A stretch of 64,000 nucleotides of DNA, taken from positions 712,617 to 776,616 of the forward strand of contig JAYQSL010000002.1 in NCBI GenBank assembly GCA_038146865.1. The letters are read 5' to 3'. The notes under the pieces are model-generated. The model was not told the origin of the DNA, did not search any database, and saw only the letters and a list, made by a program, of their open reading frames with translations. Positions 17,041-26,361 of this stretch are shown here, in pieces (position 1 is the first letter of the stretch; each line of letters begins with the position of its first letter). Source of the stretch: GCA-2709075 sp038146865 (GTDB lineage: Bacteria; Pseudomonadota; Alphaproteobacteria; MPNO01; UBA2964). The translations under genes were made by a program, and so were the position numbers.

Positions 17041-18575
17041 ATAATTTGATGATTACCGGCGCCAGAGTAATGTCGCCGAACGCCGATCCGCATCAACCGC
17101 CCGTGGCAGACATTTTTATTCGTGACGGTAAAATTTCGAAAATTGGCAAAAACCTGGTAGAAAAGGAATTTGTTGCTGATGCTGAGGTGATTGATGCCTC
17201 AGAGATGATAGCGATCCCCGGTTTTATAAACGCGCACTATCACTCGCACGATACCCTCGCTAAGGGCGTGATGGAGGAAACTCCCCTCGAAACTTGGCGA
17301 CTTTTAGCTCTGCCGCCACAATATCCCAAACGGTCGCGTGCCGAAATTCGAGCTCGCACACTCATAGGAGCCCTGGAGTGTCTTCGCTCAGGCATGACAT
17401 GCATTCAGGATATGGTCACGCTTTATCCATTTGACCCCGATCATCTCGAAGCCGTTATCGAGGCATATGAAGAAATTGGGATACGGGCTGTGGTCGCGCT
17501 CCAATATGCTGACATTAGAGGCATTGAAACTATTCCATTCTGGAAAGAAGTTTTCCCACAAGAAATGCACGGAAGTCTCTCCACCGCTGCTGAGCCCGAC
17601 CCTGAATTTGACCAATTGGGATACTTCGTCGACCGTTGGCTAAAACCCAAAGCTGCAGGATCTAGAATTTCATGGGCTTTGGGCCCAAGCGCTCCAGAAC
17701 GGTGCTCCCCAAAACTGATAGAAAGGACAGTTGACCTATCAAAAGCCTTTAATCTTCCCATTTTCTCTCATATTTACGAGAGTAAAGGTATGGCCCTTCA
17801 GGCCAGGCAGGAATATCCGCAACACGGGGGATCGCTCATTCGACGGCTTGAGTCAGAGGGCCTATTGGGTCCCCGGCTAAATCTGGCCCATTCGGTTTGG
17901 TTGCTTGAAGAGGAAATAGAGATCCTAGCGCGCACCGAAACAAAGGTTGTGATCAATCCGCTCTCTAATCTTAAGCTAAAATCGGGAATACCGCCTATTT
18001 TAGCATTGGAAAACGCAGGGGTCAGCCTGGGATTGGGCTGCGATAACTGTTCGTGCTCAGACGCTCAAAATATGTTCCAAGCAATGAAATTATTCTGTCT
18101 GATGGTTGCAGTTAGTCACAAAGAAGCTGGCCCAGCGCAAGCCCCGCAAGCTTTTAAAGCTGCGACCGAGGGAGGGGCCAAAGCGGTCCTCATGGAAGAT
18201 AAGATTGGGATGCTTAAAGTAGGAATGGCTGCAGATATAACATTGATAGATCTTAGTGATCCCTCTTATGTCCCTTTGAACTCCGCCCAACGGCAAATTG
18301 TATACACTGAAGGGGGGCGTGGTGTAAGAACCGTCATAATCGATGGCAAAATTGTAATTCGAGACGGTAAATTACAAACAATGGATGAGAGAGCATTGCT
18401 CGAGGAAGTAAAAGAAGTCGTACCTGGATTCCAAAGAGATTTTAATGCCATTAAGGAGAGAGTTGAGAATATGTCACCTTGGCTTGATGAAGCTCATCGT
18501 AGAATTTGGGACCAGGAAACGGGTGGGGACAGGCTATTTAAGGACCCTCTTTTCTGGAAGGAAGCCAAATTTTAG
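17037..18575 (+). CDS. Amidohydrolase/deaminase of the ATZ/TRZ (MtaD/TrzA-like) family
   Basis: 512 residues from ATG 17037, which overlaps the MFS stop. The frame is open further upstream, but that part is the end of the MFS gene in another frame. It has an N-terminal beta-sandwich part, then the metal site: INAHYHSHD (HxH, near residues 66-74), SHIYES (His near 246), LAHSVWL (near 287) and LGLGCDNCSCSDAQNMF carrying the catalytic Asp. These are the marks of cytosine-deaminase-like hydrolases acting on ring C-N bonds, or of S-adenosylhomocysteine/methylthioadenosine deaminases. Coupling to a transporter suggests catabolism of an imported N-heterocycle, but this is inference. Confidence 0.87.
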   Translation: MNNLMITGARVMSPNADPHQPPVADIFIRDGKISKIGKNLVEKEFVADAEVIDASEMIAIPGFINAHYHSHDTLAKGVMEETPLETWRLLALPPQYPKRSRAEIRARTLIGALECLRSGMTCIQDMVTLYPFDPDHLEAVIEAYEEIGIRAVVALQYADIRGIETIPFWKEVFPQEMHGSLSTAAEPDPEFDQLGYFVDRWLKPKAAGSRISWALGPSAPERCSPKLIERTVDLSKAFNLPIFSHIYESKGMALQARQEYPQHGGSLIRRLESEGLLGPRLNLAHSVWLLEEEIEILARTETKVVINPLSNLKLKSGIPPILALENAGVSLGLGCDNCSCSDAQNMFQAMKLFCLMVAVSHKEAGPAQAPQAFKAATEGGAKAVLMEDKIGMLKVGMAADITLIDLSDPSYVPLNSAQRQIVYTEGGRGVRTVIIDGKIVIRDGKLQTMDERALLEEVKEVVPGFQRDFNAIKERVENMSPWLDEAHRRIWDQETGGDRLFKDPLFWKEAKF

Positions 18576-18678
18576 AAAAATAATCCCTGCAAGTCTTCGC
18601 AATAACCCAACGGTATTTTTGAGATTTTTTTATTAACAATCAAATTCTTAATAGCTTATGCAGTGATCAAAACGGTGC

Positions 18679-20085
18679 TCAACATAACCAATCTTTAAGA
18701 TTAATCCTATTCCATACGTCAGCAGGCGGTCGAATAGGTTCTTCAAAAGACTTGTTGACCGGCCGAGTTGCATCAAAAATCATTTTTGTATTCAAAGGAC
18801 CCCGCTCATCCCTGACCTCACCATATGCCGAGGGATTAAGATGCGAACCAAGCGCATTGGGGATCAACGTCAGATCCCGATCCGCTTCCATGCAAGTATT
18901 CACTGCCCAAAGGACCCTACTGTCATCATAAATATCAACATCGTGATCCACAATAATCGCCGTTTTGATATTGGGATTTGCGGCTAGTGCGGCTATACCC
19001 GCCGATTTTCCTTGTCCAGCGACGGTTTTTTTTATCGAGACGTAGGTCATAAACCGGCATGATCCTGCCACTGGAACCGAGACCGCAGTAACTCCAGGAA
19101 CCAGGCGTCTTACGCTGTCATATACACAACTTTCTAGTGAAAGGGCGTTCGCCAAATTGTGCTCTTGATGAGCAGGGTCCAGATCATGATAGAGAGCATC
19201 CTCTCGCCGCGTAATTGCGGTAACATGCATCAGCCCTATTTGCTCTTTATGAGGTCCATAAAAATTTGTAAATTCTGCAAATGGGCCGTCCGATGTCTCT
19301 GAAAGGGGATCAAGATAGCCCTCAATAACGATTTCAGCGAAAGCTGGAACAGGAAGATCAACAGTTTCCGCATCTGTCACCGCCAAACCTTCCCCTAACA
19401 AACCGCCCATAACGTCTAACTCCGATGTTTCGATAGAACCCTCTGCTAACGAACCAATCAGGGCAGCTGGATGATGCCCAATAAATAAGATCGCCTCCAT
19501 CCTCTTTTTTAATTCAGCGCAGCGCCGATAAATATGAGCGGCATGGTGGGCAGGGTTAAACATGCATCCGATTGCATTAGGTGTCTTCAATTCGTGCCGA
19601 TACATTCCTGTATTAATTACACCCGAGTCAGGGTCGCGGATGAGAAGCACGCCACAGGTTATGTATTTTCCAGAGTCTTTCTCGGAGTGATGAATGAGAG
19701 GTAATTTTGTAAGATCCACATCCTTGTCTTTTTCAATGACCTGCCGAACGGGAGCGTCAGATTGGCGAACATAGACTGGTTCAATAGGGTTCGCTGTTTT
19801 TTCTCGAAAGGCCTGCAAAATTTTAGAGCGTTGTTCCCCGGGGTCTATCCCCAAGGCAAGACCCAGGAGATCGTAGCTACCAAACATATTGGAAACCAAC
19901 GGTAAATTTGATCCGACCACATTTTCAAATCTTAAAAAAGGGAACCGCCCTTCTTTAGCCAACTTTTGCTGGATGACGCAGGTTTCAAGTTTTGGATCAA
20001 CGGCCCGCTCTACTCTTTGAAAAAAATTCGGGCCGAGCTGACGCGCCTCTGAAATAAACGTCCGCAAATCTTTTGACGCTTTCAT
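18679..20085 (-). CDS. UbiD-family decarboxylase (second copy)
   Basis: 468-residue prenyl-FMN-type decarboxylase, clearly divergent from the 524-residue copy at 708. The Arg-containing NTGMYRHELKTPNAIG segment and AEIVIEGYLDP with its paired Glu residues are present, as is DGPFAEFTNFYGP, typical of UbiD proper and ferulic-acid-decarboxylase relatives. IVDHDVDIYDDSRVLWAV is the C-terminal metal/cofactor region. ATG 20085 follows AGGAGG. It is monocistronic and convergent with the cyclic amidohydrolase. Which of the two UbiDs (if either) serves ubiquinone synthesis cannot be told; the shorter length here fits many catabolic homologues. Confidence 0.88.
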   Translation of the reverse strand: MKASKDLRTFISEARQLGPNFFQRVERAVDPKLETCVIQQKLAKEGRFPFLRFENVVGSNLPLVSNMFGSYDLLGLALGIDPGEQRSKILQAFREKTANPIEPVYVRQSDAPVRQVIEKDKDVDLTKLPLIHHSEKDSGKYITCGVLLIRDPDSGVINTGMYRHELKTPNAIGCMFNPAHHAAHIYRRCAELKKRMEAILFIGHHPAALIGSLAEGSIETSELDVMGGLLGEGLAVTDAETVDLPVPAFAEIVIEGYLDPLSETSDGPFAEFTNFYGPHKEQIGLMHVTAITRREDALYHDLDPAHQEHNLANALSLESCVYDSVRRLVPGVTAVSVPVAGSCRFMTYVSIKKTVAGQGKSAGIAALAANPNIKTAIIVDHDVDIYDDSRVLWAVNTCMEADRDLTLIPNALGSHLNPSAYGEVRDERGPLNTKMIFDATRPVNKSFEEPIRPPADVWNRINLKDWLC

Positions 20086-20324
20086 GTTCGACCTCCTCTT
20101 AACCCCTCTAAGGCTGTTCTGTATTTCTCACTTAAAAAGTCCGGTTTACAAAAACAAAAACCCCAATCCGTATCTTAAAATATTTATTCCAATCAAACAC
20201 CCTTAAACTAGAGACCAAAGTCCTTCCGCGGGCGTATAGTTGTTTATGTGATCAGAATTAATAGGGTAGATATGCAGCTCAATTTGTGATTGCATTTATA
20301 TGCGTAATAACAGTGAGGATGAAA

Positions 20325-20957
20325 ATGCAGTTAAGACTTATGCCATACATGGTTGGTGCACTTATAATGACTGTCACGCCCTCACTGGCTCATCATCCCA
20401 TGGGCGGTGGTACACCTCAAAATTTCTTGCATGGGTTTCTATCAGGTGTTGGGCACCCAATAATCGGCATCGATCATTTGGCGTTTATCGTCCTTGTCGG
20501 CCTCGGATCAGCTTTACTTGGAGGCAAAAAGCTGCCAGCTGCGACCTTTGTTGCCGCCACCCTGATCGGATGCCTAGCCCTAATTGCCGGTGTCGCTCTG
20601 CCCTTTGTCGAGATAACAATTGCTCTATCCATAATATTAGTAGCAGGTTACATAATTTTCGGCGGTGTTTTGAACAACCTTGCGCAGACAATTATTTTTG
20701 GAGGAGCAGGGCTGTTCCATGGTTGGGCCTACGGCAAAGCTATTATCGGAGCAGAAGCAGCACCACTTATATCTTATTTATTTGGCTTTGGACTGACCCA
20801 GTGCATCATTGCTATTTTCGTCTCATGGGGAGCCCTTAAAATGTGGCAGGCCCAATCTACCCAGAGCTTTCAACCCCGTATAGCCGCAGGAATTTGCCTA
20901 GGGATTGGGGTCACATTCTTCATTGAACAAATTGAAGGCCTAGCCTTCCAACTTTAA
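20325..20957 (+). CDS. HupE/UreJ-family membrane protein (putative nickel/cobalt permease)
   Basis: About 211 residues, with an N-terminal signal-like hydrophobic stretch ending SLAHHP, followed by about six membrane segments. The GVGHPIIGIDHLAF motif (HPxxGxDH) is the signature of HupE/UreJ proteins, which are linked to nickel or cobalt uptake. ATG 20325 is chosen because GAGG lies 6 bases upstream; ATG 20319 and an upstream start at 20286 are alternatives. It stands alone. No hydrogenase, urease or cobalamin gene is nearby and no B12 riboswitch box is seen in the 240-bp leader, so the metal is undetermined. Confidence 0.85.
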   Translation: MQLRLMPYMVGALIMTVTPSLAHHPMGGGTPQNFLHGFLSGVGHPIIGIDHLAFIVLVGLGSALLGGKKLPAATFVAATLIGCLALIAGVALPFVEITIALSIILVAGYIIFGGVLNNLAQTIIFGGAGLFHGWAYGKAIIGAEAAPLISYLFGFGLTQCIIAIFVSWGALKMWQAQSTQSFQPRIAAGICLGIGVTFFIEQIEGLAFQL

Positions 20958-20993
20958 AAACTTTCAATAATGCCCGTAGTTATTACTGAGAAA

Positions 20994-21081
20994 TGGTGCG
21001 GGCGGCCGGACTTGAACCGGCACGATCTTATCGATCGAGGGATTTTAAGTCCCTTGTGTCTACCAATTCCACCACGCCCGC
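20994..21081 (-). tRNA. tRNA-Leu (anticodon UAA), CCA encoded
   Basis: The minus strand folds as a class II tRNA with a long variable arm. The acceptor stem GCGGGCG pairs with CGCCCGC, the anticodon loop CTTAAAA gives UAA, the T loop is GGTTCAAGTCC, and the 3' end ACCA is genomically encoded. It is 88 bases long and is not flanked by an integrase or a duplicated 3' end in this window. Confidence 0.96.
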
Positions 21082-21229
21082 TAAGCGCCGTGTAGCCTAT
21101 AGAAAGGCGCCGTTAAACTAGGCCTTTTACCTCTATCGAGCAACCTTCTCCCACCTGATAAACCAGCTAACCTTGATGTAAGACTCATCAAAGCGAACAC
21201 GCGATTTGACCCGGGTTTTACCAGTTATT

Positions 21230-22372
21230 TTAGGAGTGCAGAACGTGACCTATTCTGTCTTCCTCTGTCAGATCCAGTTTGAACAAGCTGAGTGCGTTAT
21301 CCCACGTATATCTCCGAATTTTATCCTCACCGAGGCCTTTCAGATGTCTGGACATAACCTGCCGAGAATGAGGAAAGGTCATATTGAAATGGGGATAGTC
21401 GTTTGACCACATACAATTCTTTTCACCCCACCAGTCCAGGAACCTGGTGCCAACATAATCTTCCAGAAAAGTACCATAAACGTGTTCGGCAAATATTTCG
21501 CTTGGTTTCCTCGTAATTGGCACGGGATATGAATTTCTATGTCTTTCAAAGTAGTAATCCCACTGCTGCAGAAGGAATGGTATCCATCCAATTTCACTTT
21601 CAGCCAAAAGTAATTTCAAATTAGGATGCCTCTCGAAGTACCCATAAAATATGAAATCAAATAGAGTATTTGCAGAATCATGGGTTTTAATGTTTGTCGA
21701 TTCTTTTATTCCCTCCACACTCCGCGTATGACCATTTTTTATATAGCCATGACCTGTAAGAATGTGACAAATCACGGGTTCATCCGCCTCTGCGCAGGCA
21801 GCAATTAGCGGATCATAATGCTCTGTATTACTAAAGGGTAATGCGGGATCAGGGACTTGCCATATTAGGGAGCCCCTCATGCCTTTATCATGACACCGAC
21901 GCATTTCCTTAATAGCCCCGGGGATATCGTAAACCGAAATTAAGGGAACACCGATTAACCGCTTATGATCAGCGGATGTCCAATCATGAAGCCAATCATT
22001 ATAGAGTTTAAATGACTCTTCCTGAGTTTCAACATCATCCACACAATAGAGAGCCATACCATAATTCGGAAATATAACTTCTGCCGCTATGCCATCATTA
22101 TTTTGGTCCTGAAGGCGAAGATCGGCGCTCAAAGCTCCTGGCGGTGAGTTTCTAAACGGAACCTTTGGGAGATTTTCCTGCAACCTCTGTGGCAACTCTT
22201 CCCATAGCTCATCCGGTTCCATGACATGAGAGTCGGTTGAAATCATCCGGGGCATAGTTGCCAATTGGTCTTCGCTCAGGTGTTCGCCTTCTACTGTACG
22301 ACGAGGAAAAGTCGCCGCCTGCTCAGCAGACATGCCGGCAAATTTTGTAGCATCTACAGGTAATTCAGCCAT
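21230..22372 (-). CDS. Amidohydrolase (amidohydrolase-2 family)
   Basis: 380-residue TIM-barrel hydrolase/decarboxylase. The metal motif opens as STDSHVMEPDELW (the D-x-H-V-x-E variant). VICHILTGHG supplies the second His pair region, LLLAESEIGWIPF the acidic helix, and WSNDYPHFNMTFP the catalytic Asp near the C-terminus. It is preceded by an unusual N-terminal extension of about 40 residues rich in Ala/Glu. It lies 150 bases after the tandem MFS genes on the same strand, so co-transcription is possible. The substrate is unknown. Confidence 0.85.
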   Translation of the reverse strand: MAELPVDATKFAGMSAEQAATFPRRTVEGEHLSEDQLATMPRMISTDSHVMEPDELWEELPQRLQENLPKVPFRNSPPGALSADLRLQDQNNDGIAAEVIFPNYGMALYCVDDVETQEESFKLYNDWLHDWTSADHKRLIGVPLISVYDIPGAIKEMRRCHDKGMRGSLIWQVPDPALPFSNTEHYDPLIAACAEADEPVICHILTGHGYIKNGHTRSVEGIKESTNIKTHDSANTLFDFIFYGYFERHPNLKLLLAESEIGWIPFLLQQWDYYFERHRNSYPVPITRKPSEIFAEHVYGTFLEDYVGTRFLDWWGEKNCMWSNDYPHFNMTFPHSRQVMSRHLKGLGEDKIRRYTWDNALSLFKLDLTEEDRIGHVLHS

Positions 22373-22521
22373 ATGGGTCTCCCGTCTTTCTGATCAGTTT
22401 ATCTAAGTCAAATTAGATCTTTTATTAGTTGTCTTTATTATCGTTAATATTGCTCCTAAAAAACGGTACATTCAACATCACGATCGATACAAAGTTTTTT
22501 AGGTGATTTTAGAAAAAACAC

Positions 22522-23772
22522 TTATTTGTTTTCTAAAGCGTCTCTGAGGCGAGATGTTTTCGGTACCAACCATAGCCATACGGCAACGCACAACAATCCA
22601 CCTGTTGCGACAGCAACTCTTATGCCGATCAGTTCGGCAAGCCCCCCCATAAGTATAGCACCCAAAGCAGGAGCACCTCGATGAATCATTCCGTATAAGC
22701 TCAGCACCCTACCCCTGACAGACTCATCTACCGCGTGTTGCATCAGGGTTTGAGTGGTTGTTCCACCGCAAATACCAGTAACCCCAAGCAAAAAAACCGC
22801 CCCGAGGGCAAGCGGAAACCAATCTGTAATAACAAAAGCAAATACTGCAGTCGCCGAGATTAGTAACGCGCTTATGGTAATGACAGTTAAGCCTTCCACC
22901 CTACCGCGGGCGGTGAGCCAAATAGCTGCCACAAGCCCTCCAGCACCAGCCATGGCTGTTAAATAACCTAGGCCTAATTTCCCCACATTGAATACCTGGT
23001 CTGCAAATTCTGGCATCAGTTCTAATAGAGACTTACCGCCAATGGCCATTGCAGTAAGCAAAATCAACATCGGCCCTATCCCAGGATGTCTAGTGGCATA
23101 CCTAATTCCATCCGCTGCTTGAACAAAAACTCCCACCCCGCTTGCTGGTCGTCGATCATCTCTAACCGGTTTTACAAAAACGAGTGATATGATGAAAAAA
23201 ATATATGTCGCTGAATTAAATAGAAATGCCTCTCCTATTCCCCAAATAGCAATCATCCAACCGCCCATGGCCGGGCCTATTACTCGTGCTAAGTTGAAGA
23301 TGGCAGAGTTAAGGGCAACCGCAGAAGGCACATCATCCCTGCGCACTAGGTTAGGGACTACAGACAGTCTAGCAGCAGTATTTATTGACCAAACAATGCC
23401 CAAAAAAGCAGACCAGCCCACCAACCAGTAAACATCACTATATTCTGTGAATTTACCCGTCAGGGCCATCCAACCAAGCGCAAAGGATTGCGCCATCCCA
23501 CATATCTGGCTGAAGATGGTGAGGCGCAATCGGTCATACCTTTCAGCCAATACACCGGCGAAAGGCATCAAAATTAATGTCGGGATGAGTTCGGCAAACG
23601 CAACAAACCCGACCCAGAAACTAGACCCTGTTAAATCCCAAGCAAGCCATGCTGCTGCCAGCTTATGTGCCCACATGCCAAACAAAGAAATTGTGCTACC
23701 CGCGGTATAAATGCCATAATTTTTTTGAAGTACGACCTTAAATGCCTGAGGTTTACTTGGGCTCTCTCCCAT
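22522..23772 (-). CDS. EntS-like MFS exporter, paralogue 1
   Basis: 416-residue, 12-segment transporter of the EntS (MFS_3) family. The GVLAERYDRLRLTIFSQ loop is the MFS signature; GTTTQTLMQHAVDESVRGRVLSLYGMIHRGAPALGA is the shared block near residues 340-375 (only part of it is diagnostic). It is the third of three consecutive homologues on this strand, 64 bases after paralogue 2. Members export siderophores or drug-like molecules or are of unknown function; no siderophore synthesis gene is present here. Confidence 0.87.
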   Translation of the reverse strand: MGESPSKPQAFKVVLQKNYGIYTAGSTISLFGMWAHKLAAAWLAWDLTGSSFWVGFVAFAELIPTLILMPFAGVLAERYDRLRLTIFSQICGMAQSFALGWMALTGKFTEYSDVYWLVGWSAFLGIVWSINTAARLSVVPNLVRRDDVPSAVALNSAIFNLARVIGPAMGGWMIAIWGIGEAFLFNSATYIFFIISLVFVKPVRDDRRPASGVGVFVQAADGIRYATRHPGIGPMLILLTAMAIGGKSLLELMPEFADQVFNVGKLGLGYLTAMAGAGGLVAAIWLTARGRVEGLTVITISALLISATAVFAFVITDWFPLALGAVFLLGVTGICGGTTTQTLMQHAVDESVRGRVLSLYGMIHRGAPALGAILMGGLAELIGIRVAVATGGLLCVAVWLWLVPKTSRLRDALENK

Positions 23773-23836
23773 GAATTAATTCCTAATTGACACAGTCAGC
23801 TTTATCGTTTCCGTGAAGGTAAGAGATTCCTTCTCC

Positions 23837-25099
23837 TCAGCGCGTCATTTCTAAAGATTTCGCCATTTTTTCTCTTTTTGGCCAGGACCACGCCAAGACG
23901 GGTAGGCAAACAAAAATGCAAACACCAATGATTGCATATTTAGCTCCAATAATCTCTGCTGCCGCACCCATAGCGAGGGCTCCCAGGGCCGGTCCACCCC
24001 GATGCAACATACCATATATCGCCATCACTCGACCCCTAAGATGCCCTTCTACCGCATTTTGCATTAGTGTTTGCGTCCCGGTTCCCGATAAAGTTACTGC
24101 TGCACCCGCGAAGAAGGCGCCTATCAAGCCTAACCACAGATAATTTGTTAGACACATAACAACGAGACCCAAACCCCCAATTATCATTGAAACCAAAGTT
24201 AGGGTGGTTAGACCCTCCAGGCGACCCCTAACCGCAAGCCAAATAGCGCAGATTACTGCACCAGCGCCCCCGGAAGCAGCGAGTTGGGCAAAACCATCGA
24301 CCCCTGCACCAAAGATTTCATCTGCAACTGCTGGTAACAAATCGAAAAAAGATTTTACGCCGACTGCCACAGCGGAAAGAACGATAAGAAGAGGACCAAT
24401 TCCGGGATGTTGAGCTGCTGCACGAACCCCATCAACTGTCTGGCTGATTACATTTCCACCCCGAGATTTTTGTGACTCGTCTCTGAGAAGTCTCACTATC
24501 ATTAAACAAAAGACGAAAACCATAAATACACAACCATTTATAAAAAATGCGGTTCCTGCATCCCAAGTAGCTATTATCCAAGCAGCAAGCATTGGTCCCA
24601 CCACCCTCGCCGAATTAAATATCACTGCATCATTTGCAACCGCTGATGGGACAAATTCCGGCCGCATCAGCAAGGGAACCATGGATAAGCGGGCCGCTGT
24701 AGCAAAAGCCATCACCACGCCGAGAAATAGAGAAAGAGCCAGTAGCCACCAGACATCCTCTGCTTCAGATAAGTGGCCGTTAAAAGCCATCCACGCCAAT
24801 ACAAATGCCTGGCATCCTGCAAGAAATTGACTAATTCTTGCCATCCAGAGACGGTTTGTGCGATCCGCTATTGCGCCGGCAATGGGAGTAATCACGACCG
24901 TTGGGAAAAGGTCAGCAAAAGCGATTAAACCTAACCAAAGCTCAGAATTGGTTAGCTCCCAGGTCAGCCATCCAACTGCAATTCTTTGTGCCCACATACC
25001 GAAGAGGGACACCGCTGCGCCCGACATATACCAAGCAAAATTTCTTTGTGTCCAAGCCCCAAGAGCTTTGCCGAACCGGTTGCTTACCATCCTTTTCAA
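23837..25099 (-). CDS. EntS-like MFS exporter, paralogue 2
   Basis: 420-residue MFS_3 transporter with the same topology and motifs as its two neighbours: AGAIADRTNRLWMARIS after segment 2, AARLSMVPLLMRPEFVPSAVA in the central loop, and GTGTQTLMQNAVEGHLRGR near the C-terminal quarter. TTG 25099 is the likely start: it overlaps the upstream stop (TTGA) and is preceded by GGAG at 5 bases; ATG 25090 is the alternative. Middle gene of the tandem set. Confidence 0.87.
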   Translation of the reverse strand: MKRMVSNRFGKALGAWTQRNFAWYMSGAAVSLFGMWAQRIAVGWLTWELTNSELWLGLIAFADLFPTVVITPIAGAIADRTNRLWMARISQFLAGCQAFVLAWMAFNGHLSEAEDVWWLLALSLFLGVVMAFATAARLSMVPLLMRPEFVPSAVANDAVIFNSARVVGPMLAAWIIATWDAGTAFFINGCVFMVFVFCLMIVRLLRDESQKSRGGNVISQTVDGVRAAAQHPGIGPLLIVLSAVAVGVKSFFDLLPAVADEIFGAGVDGFAQLAASGGAGAVICAIWLAVRGRLEGLTTLTLVSMIIGGLGLVVMCLTNYLWLGLIGAFFAGAAVTLSGTGTQTLMQNAVEGHLRGRVMAIYGMLHRGGPALGALAMGAAAEIIGAKYAIIGVCIFVCLPVLAWSWPKREKMAKSLEMTR

Positions 25100-26346
25100 G
25101 ATTGCTCCGGTGTTTCGAGGGCCTTCGCCATTTCATAGCGTCGATTGAACACCCAAATAAAAACGAAAACGCAGAGACCCGAACCAACGAATAAAGCATT
25201 ACTTATTCCCAGTTTCTCTGCGAGTCCTCCTATCACTATCGCACCTAAAGCTGGTCCTCCGCGAAAAATCATTCCGTAAAGGCTCATGACCCTACCTCGA
25301 TAAGCTCCATCAACCGCATTCTGCATCAGAGTTTGTGTCCCGGTGCCTGCAATTACAATCGCCCCACCCAGAAAGAAACCGGCGGCTAAACCTAAGGGAT
25401 ACCAGTCAATGATAGACAGGGCTAAGGAGGCAAAGATACCAGTGAGCAGTCCAGAGGTCAGGACGATCCATGTAAGCCCTTTAAAGGATCCCCTCTGCGC
25501 CAACCAGAATGCCGCGATAACCGCCCCAACCGCAGTAGAAGACATTAACCAACCAAACTCTAGCGCCCCACCTTGGAAAATTGTTTCTGTTATGCCCGAA
25601 AGCAAATCAAGTACCGGTTTAATTCCTATTGCCACAGCAACTACAACTAACAAAATCGGACCAATACCTTTATGCCTGATCGCGTAATTAAGTCCATCAC
25701 GGAGTTGTTCAACCATGCCCGAGCTCACCCTTTTTCCACGCTCGTCCCTAATCATTTTACTATGCAGCAAACAGTAAAGAAAAAGAGAGAAGGTTATCCC
25801 GTTAATCAGAAACGACATACCAGGTCCTAGTGTTGCGAAAAGAAAACCAGCTATCGTCGGACCCAAGAAGCGCGCAACATTGAACATCACACTATCAAGA
25901 GCGACTGCCGATGGCACTTCATGGCGTTCAACCAAATTAGGAACCAAGGACAGCCGAGCAGCTGTATTGAAAGCCCAGATTATTCCAACCAGTAGCGTTA
26001 ATACAAAAAGCCCCCAATATGTTAACCAACCCATAAAGGCCAACCCGGCGAGAACAAAAGCCTGGATCATACCTAGAGCTTGGGTATTAAACATCATTTT
26101 TTGACGATTTACCCGATCCGCTATGACACCTGCGACCGGGCCTAGAAGTACCGCAGGAAGTAAGTCCGCAACAACAATAAAGCTAAGCCAAAAAAACGAC
26201 TCTGTAAGTGACCAGGCAAGCCAACTTACCGTAGTTCTTTGGGCCCAAATTCCAACTAAGGCGATTGAAGAACCGCTGATATACCAAGCGTAACTTCTCT
26301 GTCGGAGGACGGCCCGAATGCTTCCAAGCCCACTCGTCAGACCCAT
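25096..26346 (-). CDS. EntS-like MFS exporter, paralogue 3
   Basis: 416-residue MFS_3 transporter, first of the tandem trio. Motifs AGVIADRVNRQKMMF, AARLSLVPNLVERHEVPSAVA and GTGTQTLMQNAVDGAYRGR match the neighbours closely, pointing to local duplication. ATG 26346 lies 15 bases after the small membrane protein gene, and its stop overlaps the next start by four bases, so the operon is tightly packed. Three similar subunits could act separately with different substrates; whether they form a complex is unknown. Confidence 0.87.
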   Translation of the reverse strand: MGLTSGLGSIRAVLRQRSYAWYISGSSIALVGIWAQRTTVSWLAWSLTESFFWLSFIVVADLLPAVLLGPVAGVIADRVNRQKMMFNTQALGMIQAFVLAGLAFMGWLTYWGLFVLTLLVGIIWAFNTAARLSLVPNLVERHEVPSAVALDSVMFNVARFLGPTIAGFLFATLGPGMSFLINGITFSLFLYCLLHSKMIRDERGKRVSSGMVEQLRDGLNYAIRHKGIGPILLVVVAVAIGIKPVLDLLSGITETIFQGGALEFGWLMSSTAVGAVIAAFWLAQRGSFKGLTWIVLTSGLLTGIFASLALSIIDWYPLGLAAGFFLGGAIVIAGTGTQTLMQNAVDGAYRGRVMSLYGMIFRGGPALGAIVIGGLAEKLGISNALFVGSGLCVFVFIWVFNRRYEMAKALETPEQS

Positions 26347-26361
26347 GCGCAGTTGCTTAAT

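Noticed and set aside
20086..20324. Cobalamin riboswitch upstream of the HupE-like gene
   Set aside because: No B12 box is recognisable in the leader.
20300..20839. 179-codon plus-strand open frame
   Set aside because: Out-of-frame shadow of the HupE/UreJ-like gene, rich in Arg/Cys/Ser.
20994..21081. tRNA-Leu as an integration site
   Set aside because: No integrase, duplicated 3' end or foreign-looking genes adjoin it.
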